DNA from: Arachis hypogaea
Taxonomy: Eukaryota; Streptophyta; Magnoliopsida; Fabales; Fabaceae
Length of the DNA stretch: 64,000 nt
Reading direction: 5' to 3'
Assembly (NCBI RefSeq): GCF_003086295.3
Contig: NC_092051.1
Location: 82,778,445-82,842,444, forward strand
The notes under the pieces are model-generated. The model was not told where the DNA came from. It saw only the letters and a program-made list of their open reading frames with translations, and did not search any database. The position numbers and the translations under genes were made by a program. Below, in pieces: positions 55,223-64,000 of this stretch. Numbering within the stretch: the stretch's first letter is position 1; every line of letters starts with the position of its first letter.

Positions 55223-56436
55223 GTGATAAAGAAGAAGCACAATGATGCCAAGTATTTCATCTGGGATGAACCATACCTATTCAAAAAATATTCAGATAGA
55301 ATACTTAGAAGATGCATCTCAGAGGAAGAAGGATGGAAAGTCTTATGGAATTGTCATGGTTCTTGTTATGGAAGGCATTTTGGAGGACAAAGAACTGCAG
55401 CCAAAGTATTGCATTGTGGATTCTTTTGGCTCACTATCTTCAAAGATGCAAAAGAACTGGTGAAGAATTGTAATGAATGCCAGAGAGCTGAAAACTTGCC
55501 CAAAACAAATGAGATGCCACAACACTTCATCCTAGAACTTGAATTGTTTGATGTATGGAGGATTGATTTCATGGGACCATTTCTACCCTCATACTCAAAC
55601 AAATATATTTTGGTGGCTGTGGACTATGTATCCAAGTGGGTGGGGGCCATTGCAATCCCAACAAATGATAACAAAATAATGATGAAATTTCTCAGAAGGA
55701 ACATCTTCAGCCGGTTTGGAGTTCCCAAAGCCTTATCAGTGATGGAGGAAGCCATTTTTGTAACAAACCATTAGAGACTCTCCTCTTGAGATATGGAGTC
55801 AAGCATAAGGTGGTCACACCTTATCACCCCCAAACAAGCGGGCAAACAGAGATATCCAATAGAGAGCTCAAAAGGATTCTCGAAAAAACTGTGGGAGCTT
55901 CAAGAAAAGATTGGTCAAAGAAGTTGGATGACGATCTTTGGGCATATAGGACAGCCTTCAAGATACTAATTGGGATGTCTCCATATCAACTGGTGTATGG
56001 AAAGGCGTGTCATCTACCAGTGTAGCTTGAACACAAGACATTCTGGGCTCTCAAACTACTAAACCTTGATAATAATGCCGCTGGTGAAAGGAAGATCCTA
56101 CAACTACAAGAATTGGAAGAGTTCAGATCCCAAGCCTATGAAAATACCAAAATTCATAAGAAAAGGGCAAAGAAAAAGCATGACCTCGATTTGGCACCAA
56201 GGAGCTTTGAAGAAGGAAAGAAAGTGCTCCTTTACAACTCCAAGCTAAAGCTCTTTCCTGGAAAGCTAAAGTCAAGGTGGTCAAGACCATTTCTTATCAC
56301 CAAGGTCTCACCTTATGGACACATAGAGATCATGAAAGAAAGCTCACAGCGAACCTTTACTATGAATGGACAAAGGCTCAAACACTATATGGGCAATATG
56401 GGGGAAAGCTCCAAGATGAAGTACAAGCTCAACTAA
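55223..56436 (+). pseudogene. Integrase of element I, frameshifted
   Basis: Integrase would splice element DNA into the genome. Visible: zinc-binding region (HCGFFWLTIFKDA, CNECQRAENLP), the core with the first catalytic Asp (VWRIDFMGPF), a frame change near 55735 just before the second (SDGG block), then [31 protein letters not shown] and the C-terminal [18 protein letters not shown] block to TAA at 56434. A single-base loss explains the shift. A TAG near 56023 is a further stop. It is the best full-length view of this protein here; B carries its C-terminal half. Confidence 0.92.
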
Positions 56437-58111
56437 TGAAATAACCATCAAGCTATTGACGTTAAAAGAGCGCTTGTTGGAAAGCAACCCAACCAGAGGT
56501 AAACCTTCTTTATGATTCTTTTCTTTGTTTAATAAAGGATCAAGTAACCTTCTATGCATTGCAAGGAATCAAGTTTGGTGTTTCACACCAAAAGTGATGA
56601 TCTCATGAGTCAATAATTCAAAGATGAATGTGTGATACTAAATTTGGTGTTCCACCATGAAGTTCACATGAACACACTGCAATCCTTCAATTATCATAAG
56701 ATATAACCAATTCCATGCAATCACAGAAGCAATTTGACTCTCGAATCTAGTCTAATATATGTTTTCAAAAAGATTAAGGTCACATGATGACACTGTATAC
56801 AATCCATTGCACAAGGAAGTAAGCAAAGAACTAAGTTTGGTGTTCACATACCAAAGTAAGTTCAGAGGCTTACAAGTACACACGAATGCTAATCATTCAA
56901 GTTCTTGAGAAGCAAGCAACTTCTACTACTCTTGCAGGAAAAGCAGTAAAATCCTTAGAAGGAATATGCATCATCACCCAGGATGGAAAAAGAAAGACAC
57001 AACAGCTAAAGGAGGTGGTGACAAGGAAGAAACAAGAAGCTATCAAGAGGTTGTACTGCTCCCTAACTGTTCTTAAGATGGCAATTGAAAGTGTGCTTAT
57101 TTTGGTGTAATCAGTGTTCCTTCAATCTTTCAGTCATCTGCATTTGGTTTAGTTTCTTTAGTTTATCTTTTTGCATGCTAGCCTAGTGCCTAGACCACTG
57201 CATCCTTGCTTGAATTGTATGCTGTGTCCTTGAGCTTAATAAAAGAATAAAAGAAAAAAATGTTGTGAAAGACAATAGTGAAATCCAATGTTGTAGAATA
57301 AAGTCTTAGTGTTTGTGGTAGTGTTTGCTAGCTAAGTTGTTTCATCAATAAGGTACAAAGCTAATATTTCTCTTGAATTATGAGCTTGAAGTGCATTCTA
57401 TGAGACTTAAATGAATAATAAGATCCTAAAAAGAGTAGAAAAGAATGAAAAATAAAGAAGAGAGTAGAAAATAAAGCTAGGCACCAATAGTTTGAACCTT
57501 GAGGCATGTGTCTGTGGTGTTGTTGTGCAAGGATTTGCTTGGATGAGTAAGTTTTTGGGAGTGCTTCATCACTTGATAACTTCGGTTAACTAACCCGGAA
57601 TTATCAACTGAAAGTCCACTATCAAGAGCAACCTTGTCACAAAACATTTAGTAACCCAAAGAGGTGCTGGACACCAAGGTCTAAGGAATGAATAACAAAC
57701 CATGTGTCTGTGGTGTGTATGTGCTGAGGAGAGACTTTGGTGATTAAGTCCTTAGGGGTGTTTCAACACCTAGCACCTTGAACCAACTGGTTTGGGAGTG
57801 GTGGCTGAAAGCCTATCCTAAAGAGTCGTCCCAACACAGAACACTTAGCTACAGAAAGAAAACAAAAATAGAGCTAAGTTAAGGATCAAGAATAAGAGTC
57901 TCAAAGAAGGCAATAGAGTGAGAATTCAAGAGCATATGATAGCCTAGCCTAGAAATTAGCAAGAACATGAGCCTAAATTGCTATGCATGAAGCTCCATGA
58001 ACCAAGGATTTGAATTCTCTGAATAAGGACTTGTATCTCTTGTATTTTCATTTTCTTCTTCTTATGCTCTATCACTTTCTTGAGGACAAGCAAGATTTAA
58101 GTTTAGTGTTG
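56437..58111 (+). other. Non-coding 3' region of element I, two hairpin modules, no ORF3
   Basis: Starts with the post-integrase motif (56452-56496), then several copies of AAGTTTGGTGTT (about 56570, 56640, 56830). A short open frame (56886-57110) has no recognisable domain. Two diverged copies of a roughly 190-bp unit beginning gtgtctgtggtg (about 57507-57655 and 57703-57850) each hold the paired hairpins. Ends with the polypurine-like tract ttaagtttagtgttg. Confidence 0.75.
57507..57850 (+). repeat. Tandem duplicated structured unit with paired hairpins
   Basis: Unit 1: agtgcttcatcact (57560-57573) then ggttaactaacc (57584-57595). Unit 2: ggtgtttcaacacc (57757-57770) then aaccaactggtt (57781-57792). 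Both hairpins keep pairing while the arm sequences differ; the loop aact is constant. Confidence 0.8.
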
Positions 58112-58941
58112 TGATGATAGGGCATCTTGGCTAGTTTCATAAGCCATTTTTAGTTTGTTTTAAGGTAGTTTCATGCATTTTCCTAGGAAATAAGCAAGTA
58201 TTTGGTTGAATATGCATTCATACCTTGATTCGAGTCAACAATATGAATTCTAGACAATTTCATGAGAATAATGCAAGGATTGAATGATAAAATAGATGAT
58301 GCATCATCTCATGATTTAGAGCAAGACTTTGATGCAATTTGTTTGGATGATGATAGGTGAAGAGAAGTAGAGGAAGGGTGAGAAAGTAGCAGAAAAGGCA
58401 ACGATGGTGGCCAAATTTTGCTCACCAACGTTGCCACCAATGTTCCAAGGCTTGATATGCAACACCAACATTGCTGGCAACATTATGAAAAAGAGGTGCC
58501 AATGTTAGAAGGAACGTTGGTGAACCTGCGTTACCTCCAACGTCTTCAATAAAAGCTCACTTTGGAGATTGGAAAATTTCGATATGACACGTACGCGTCG
58601 ATGACGCTTATCCGCAAAAGTGGAAAAACATAAAGTCTCGCGTACGCATGGGCGACGTGCATGCGCAAATTGGCAAAAATCCAGCTTGACGCCTACAGCT
58701 GGGCGCCGCGTACGCGTGACCATGAAAGCGTTGATGTGCGAACGTTGCCACCAACGTTTTCGATAGTTTTGCAGAGAATCGCATAGAAAACTGATCATCG
58801 ACGTGCACGCGTGAGCGACGCGTACGCCTGACCAGGCCAACGTTGGTAGTAACGTTGGTGCAAAAATGTTGCCTCAAACGTTCTTCACTGGTTTAAAGAG
58901 AACGTTGGCCAACATTAGTAGCTACCAACGTTAGTGGCTAA
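58112..58941 (+). repeat. 3' LTR of element I, left part
   Basis: Starts TGATGATAGGGCATCTTGGC after the polypurine-like tract. Similar to the start of the solo LTR at 11665 (minus). A palindrome array begins about 280 bp in. Confidence 0.88.
58395..58940. repeat. Mixed array of CAACGTTGG- and GCGTACGCG-type palindromes
   Basis: Alternates two motif classes: gccaccaacgtt / aacgttggtagtaacgttgg and cacgtacgcgtcgatgacg / gacgcgtacgcctgacc. Shows that one LTR can hold both kinds. Confidence 0.82.
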
Positions 58942-61531
58942 TGTAACACCCTAATTACCCCAAGCTTTACCTCTAGCCGTAAAGCAAAGGATAATCAAGG
59001 ATTGCGACAATTCTAAGGCTTATACATTTTTATATATATAGAAGGGAATAATATATTCTAGAAGCCTGATGAAGGATTGAGCTCAAAGACAGAATTATAA
59101 AAGCGTAAAACATTCACACGAAGCTAACACATAAGATACAAGGTATAGGTATACGAGAATAAAATATATATAAATATAAGAATATAATAATCATAGAGAA
59201 CTAGCCGCAGCTTACGGAGTTTAAGCCGACTAGTTACAAATAGAAAGATACCGAGTTTTAGAATTAAAACAACTTATACAACCTATCTCTCAAATAAGCC
59301 TCTAAGCCCATAAAGATAAATATACAAAAGGTGAGAGAATACTATGACGAAAGTAAAATAGAAGTAAACAAGGAACGAACCATTCTCCGCTCTGTCACCA
59401 TATCTACAATCTCACCGAAGTAGATTACGACCTGCATCTGAAAAATAACAACAAAGTATGGAATGAGAACCGGAGGTTCTCAGTATGGTAGCAATGCCTA
59501 ATGATGTAAGATGTAAGGCTCCGGGACACTGAAGGCAATTGATTTGATGATAATTGTCATGTCGGTATAGAATTTCACACAAAATGAATTTTCCGTGCAA
59601 GTATAGTTCTACACCAACAAAAAATCCTCCCAATCAAAAATTTGGTTGTCACAAGTAACAAACCCCAAATAAGAATTAACAGAAGTATTTAAACTCCGGG
59701 TCGTCTCACAAGGAATTGCAATGAAGTGCTCAATTATTGGCTATAAAGGGGTAAGGGGTTTTGATTTTGTGTTTTGGCAAGAAAATAAATGGCAAGAAAA
59801 GTAAATGAACAATGAACCAACAAAAGAGACGGAAAAGAACTCTTGGCTAGACATAGGTAATTGAGATCACCATCCTTGTCTACAAACCATATATTGAAAA
59901 TTATGAGGTACCAACCTATTAAGTCTACTTCCAAAAGCTTTAAGTACGTAATATCTACTCCTAAGCTTGAAGTACGTCAAATAGGCTTTGATCACATTAA
60001 CCCATAAGTCCCAACCTACCTACTAATTAGATTAGTAGTGGGTTGGCGTCAATGAGTATCAAATTGAACACCAAGGGTTCTGAAATCACCAATTCAACGA
60101 GACCCAATGACTCAAGGTCACTCAATTCCCTTAGCCTAGGCCAAGAGTCAAGAGAACTACTCAAAAACTAGAAGAAACATTTTAACAAAAACCTAGTGTG
60201 TAAGAAAAGTAAACATCATAAAATGCAAGAATTAAAAGAACCCACAACTAACATAAGCAAGAAATCATAATAACAATCAAGATCAACATAAAAGAAACAT
60301 GGAAACATAAAATTGCATTAAAGGAAATTAGAAGATTAACACAATAGAACACTAAAATATAATGAGAATTAAAAATCAAAACAAGAATTGAAAGAGAAAT
60401 TTGAGAGTGAGTAACCTAACTTTATCCTAATTTCCATCCTAAATCTAGAGAGAGGAGAGAGCCTCTCTCTCTAGAATTCTATCCTAAAACATGATGAAAA
60501 CTAAACTATGACTACTTGGTTCATTCTCCCCTTAATCCTTAGGTTCAATAGCATTAGAAATGAGTTGGATTGGGCCCAAAATGAGCTAGAAATCGCTGGC
60601 CACGATTTCTCTTTAGTGGACCCACGTGCTCCATCGGCGTGTGCGCGTTCATGGCGCGTGCGCGCCCCTATGCGTCAGGCAACATATGGCTAATTTTATA
60701 TCATTTCGAAGCCCCAGATGTTAGCTTTCAAACGCAACTAAAACCGCTTCATTTGGACCTCTGTAGCTCAAGTTATGGTCGATTGAGTGCGAAGAGGTCA
60801 GGCTTGACAGCTTTACGGTTCCTTCATTTCTTCATGAGTTCTCCCACTTTGCATGCTTTTCTCCTCACTTCTTCCATCCAATACTTGTCTTATGAACCTG
60901 AAATTACTCCACAAATATATGAAGGCATCGAATGGAATTAAAGTGAATTAAATTTAGCTATTTTATGGCCTAAAAAGCATGTTTTCACATTTAAGCACAA
61001 ATAAAGGGAGAATTGCAAAATCATGCTATTTCATTGAATAAATGTGAGAAAAGTTGATAAAACCACCCAAATTAAGCCCAAGATAAACCACAAAATTGGG
61101 GTTTATCAGCAATCCTAGAACTTCACACCACATATGGATATTCAAGCTTAGAACAAAAATAAGTAAATATATAATGAACTTCAACCATAAACCAGGTTAT
61201 CTAAACTTAGGAGGATTCTAACTATACTAATCATACTGCTGTATCCCACAACCTTTGCCAACCTAACCTCCGTGCGATCCCATCTCCACTGCCTACCTAA
61301 GCTCCTCAGCACCAGACAATCACAATTAATGCAAACAAGTAAATCACAAATAGTATTCATTTACAGCAAGTAATTCAGGAAGCAAGGAGGCAGGTTATAC
61401 AATTAGGAAAGCTCAAGTAAAAAAAGCAAGCAAGTATATAGAAGATGCATATGATGAATGTCTGTCCTAATGGCTCGTGATATAGTGCCGGATGTAGCCT
61501 ATTCTGCCACGCCAGGGATATAATGCCCTGC
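58942..61531 (-). repeat. LTR remnant H2 (group 3), inverted relative to H1, holding a solo LTR
   Basis: 58942-59539 and 61114-61531 together match the last 1 kb of H1 in reverse. The gap between them is a clean solo-LTR insertion. Its other end is cut at 61531 by LTR G. No gene. Confidence 0.85.
59540..61108 (-). mobile_element. Solo LTR (group 1-like) inside H2
   Basis: 1569 bp. Minus strand starts TGATAAACCCCAATTTTGTG and ends ...CATCAAATCA. Target duplication GCAAT on both sides (59535-59539 and 61109-61113), and H1 shows the undisturbed site (ggattgcctac, reverse of gtaggcaatcc). It shares the ggttgtcacaagtaacaaac block with group 1 LTRs. A few GCGTGCGCGCC-like palindromes at 60632-60672. 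Confidence 0.95.
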
Positions 61532-61734
61532 TGATGACTTGCATCATTTACCCTTTTTTCTTGCATAAAGAGGAGCATAAAAGAGCATAAATCTCAATTG
61601 ATCATTGCAATTTATGCATTAATTGAAGAATATTATAGTACATTGCTTTGAGATGAGTTGTACTGAATTTCAGAAGAAAAAGGCATCAAAAATGGGAAGA
61701 AAGCAACAAAGAGGCTGGGCATGTGAAACTGGCG

Positions 61735-62900
61735 TATCACTTGGAACAAACGCCACAAAAATGCACTGGCGTGGCACGTCAGTACTAAATTCCAGAGGAG
61801 AATTCTCAAGCATTCACAAGGGCGAGGCACGCCAGACCCTGGACGTCCCACGCTAGTACAAAGTTCCAGAGAGCAACAATGGAGGACACAAAAGGGGCGT
61901 GGCACGCCAGGTTGGGCATGGCACGCCTAACCCACCAGCTACTATGGGCATGCCACTTGAGCCAAGGGGCGTGGCACACCAACTCATCACTCGAGGAGGA
62001 ACCTTCACTATGGCGTGCCACTTGGTATCGAAGGCGTGGCACGCCAACTTTAAAAAGTCACTTGGGCGTGCCACTTAAGGATCCAGGCGTGGCACGCCAA
62101 GCTTGAAGAGTCCACAAATGTATGGGCGTGCCACTTGAACAGCATGGCGTCGCACGCTGGTACAAAAATCCATAGAAGGGGCTGAAGGAAATTAAAGACT
62201 GGGCGTGCCACTTAATGTCGAAGGCGTGGCACGCCAGACTCTCAATCTCACTTAGGCGTGCCACTTGAGCGACCAGGCGTGGCACGCCAATGCACAAAGA
62301 GGCCAAAGCAAGGGCTGGGCGTGCCACTTGATGTCAAAGGCGTGGCACGCCAGCTACTGGAACCAAGGCAAGATTATTGGTGTGGCACGCCAGCGTCTAG
62401 GCGTGGCACACTGGTATAAGTTTCCAGAAAATGTGAAGGAGGCCAAATACATGGGGCGTGCCACTTGATGTCGAAGGCGTGGCACGCCATCCACTATTCC
62501 TCACTTGGGCGTGCCACTTGAACCCCAAGCGTGGCACGCCAGTGTCATTCAGAGAGCAAAAGAACCATTGGGGCGTGCCATTTGAGTTCGTGGCGTGGCA
62601 CGCCAAACAGAAGAGTCACTTGTTCACAAAGGGGCGTGGCACGCCAAACCCTGGGTGTGCCACGATAGTTCAACTTTCTAGAAAGCTTGATCAAGCGTGT
62701 AACAAGGGCGTGGCACGCCAAACCCTGGGCGTGCCACGCTAGTTCAAGTTTCCAGAGGCAAAGAGAAGTGGAAAAAGGCTGGGGTGTGCCACTTGAGCTC
62801 AAAGGCGTGGCATACCAAGGTTGTTATAAAGACGAGCGTGCCACTTGAGGGACTGGGCGTGGCACGCCAAGCCAGAATTGACGGAGCACGTGACACGCCA
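61735..62900. repeat. Array of GGCGTGCCACTT...GGCGTGGCACGCCA inverted repeats in U3 of G
   Basis: More than twenty ggcgtggcacgcc or ggcgtgccac arms alternate so that many pairs can fold (for example gggcgtgccacttgatgtc followed by aaggcgtggcacgcca). The arms are fixed while spacers are unique. Part of the same array is in the B LTR (37790-38117 and 49859-50162). Confidence 0.93.
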
Positions 62901-63014
62901 CTGAAGCGCTAACCACACGCTAGTTGGGAAGTCATGCTTATTAAGTTTCTTTTCCCTCCAAAATGTAATTTTCTTTTTTCACTTTTGTAATTCTTTTATT
63001 TTTCCTAGGAGTAG

Positions 63015-63022
63015 TATAAATA
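63015..63022 (+). promoter_or_regulatory. TATA box of LTR G
   Basis: TATAAATA in gtagtataaatactcccaag, about 115 bp downstream of the last array unit. Expected start of transcription about 30 bp further on. Confidence 0.65.
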
Positions 63023-64000
63023 CTCCCAAGAAGTACTGAAGAGGGGGTTAAGCGGTTGGAGAGATTAGTTTTTGATTTACTTTTACACTTCATCATCTTC
63101 TTTACTTTTGAGTACTTTTCTTTGAGGTATGAGTAGCTAAATTCCCTCTCGTTGAGAGAGGGAGCTCTGTTGTACCTGATGGCTGATGATAGTGAAATTC
63201 TTCTTCTCTTCATCTTCTCTTTGATTTGCTAGAAGGAATTTCGTTTCTAATGCTTAGTGTTCAATTATCTTGGAAAAGAGATTGAATGCAAAATGGGTTT
63301 CATGGGAACCTTGGGAAAGGAAACATGAAACCATGCTTGAAATCCCTTCTCACATTTAAGTAGGATCTGGGTTTTGGTGTTTGGATATGGTGACATATAA
63401 TCCTCCCTCTACTTGGACCTATGATAATGTGTGGTATAGTCAGGGACCAAGCATATCTCTCTTCATGAACAATTAGACCAAGGAATTGGCTATTGATCAA
63501 GATCTGAGAGATTGAGTCACCAAGGGATTGGGGCTCAATCAATCATCATTGCCAAGAGGTCAATGAGTTGCATGATTGAAGAGGATATAAGCTGAAATTG
63601 ATCCAAAGAGACAACATCTCCCGATCTCAATGAATTTCCCCATTCTTATCTATCCCTTTCTTTATAGCTTATTTTTACACTCAGTAATTCCCCATTCCCA
63701 TTTACATTCAAGTCATTTATGATTCTGCACTTTACATTCTGTCATTTCCATTTCTGCACTTTATTGCTTCCCTTTACCTTCTAGCCATTTACATTTCTGT
63801 CATTTATAATTCTGCAAATCACAATCTATCTGATCCGCTTGACTAATTCACCAATTGATTAAAACTGGTCAAATTTGCCAATCTCTGTGGATACGATCCC
63901 ACTCCACTGTGGGTTATTACTTGACGATAATTTTGGTGCGCTTGCCAAAAGAACTAATTCACCATTTTTTGAATGGGGGTGTGAATTGGATTCATCAAGT

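Larger units (their letters stand above)
52634..58941 (+). mobile_element. Athila-like element I, both LTRs truncated
   Basis: Order: last 729 bp of the 5' LTR (52634-53362), primer site 53369-53386, gag pseudogene, integrase pseudogene, post-integrase motif, long 3' non-coding region with two hairpin modules, polypurine-like tract and first 830 bp of the 3' LTR (58112-58941). Protease, reverse transcriptase, RNase H and ORF3 are missing. H1 abuts the left, H2 the right. Confidence 0.88.
61532..63997 (+). repeat. Complete 5' LTR of a group 2 element G continuing beyond the window
   Basis: 2466 bp, TGATGACTTGCATC...TTCATCA, followed by agt, the first bases of the agttta spacer that precedes the primer site in F and I. 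So this should be a 5' LTR with the element body to the right. Same family as the 3' LTR of B. TATA box 63015-63022, array 61735-62900. Confidence 0.88.

Noticed and set aside
56886..57110. A 74-codon frame in the 3' region of I as a gene
   Set aside because: No recognisable domain and no counterpart in B or F; kept only as a note in the region entry.
61623..62802. Frames rich in WHAxxACHA-type repeats
   Set aside because: Translations of the GGCGTGGCACGCCA array in LTR G, equally open on both strands.

Overview
The window is plant intergenic DNA made almost entirely of nested LTR retrotransposons. I found no host gene, tRNA, rRNA or CRISPR array. Several LTRs read like peanut (Arachis) repeat families. 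This is clearest for the LTR at 24524-26204, which resembles the FIDEL type, and for the GGCGTTTAACGCCA-type arrays. I therefore infer a legume, probably Arachis; this rests on memory of those repeats, not on a search.

Three LTR groups recur. Group 1 (LTR starts TGATAAACCAC) gives elements A, C, D and E. They have a tRNA-Asp primer site, a P/Y/Q-rich ORF1 of unknown function and an ORF3 of the 'putative plant transposon protein' (Transposase_32) kind, and no gag or pol. Group 2 (LTR starts TGATG and ends CATCA or similar) is Athila-like Ty3/gypsy: elements B, F, G and I, a solo LTR, and the FIDEL-like pieces J and K. Group 3 (TGTAACACCC...GATGTTACA) gives two LTR remnants, H1 and H2.

Layout. 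1-1047: 3' part of a minus-strand Athila-like element. 1048-7470: group 1 element A (minus), running into a 1000-N gap (7471-8470). 8471-9180: end of a different LTR. From 9181 an old plus-strand Athila-like element B forms the backbone. Its integrase is split by a solo LTR (9343-11665, TSD AAAAT), its 3' region by element C (12442-19907, minus) and its ORF3 by element D (20978-35845, plus). D itself holds J and K (24524-27450 and 31745-34385, minus), which are split by E (27450-31744, plus). B's 3' LTR starts at 37603 and is split by F (38118-49858, minus, TSD GCCAA). F is very young: both LTRs are 2485 bp and I found four differences between them. After B come H1 (about 50163-52633), element I (52634-58941, plus), H2 (58942-61531, holding a solo LTR with TSD GCAAT) and a complete group 2 5' LTR, G (61532-63997).

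Open frames. Only three long frames look intact: gag-protease of F (934 codons), ORF3 of F (502 codons) and ORF3 of E (417 codons). No reverse transcriptase is recognisable anywhere, so the elements seen here would need enzymes supplied in trans.

Non-coding structure is the most interesting part. (1) Almost every LTR, whatever its family, has an array of palindromes in U3 upstream of the TATA box, with unrelated sequence in each family but the same design. (2) Elements B, F and I carry a paired-hairpin module before the 3' polypurine tract, whose stems change in a compensatory way. (3) In group 1 elements the polypurine-tract sequence is duplicated at the ORF3 stop codon. (4) A short motif just after the integrase stop is conserved in four elements.
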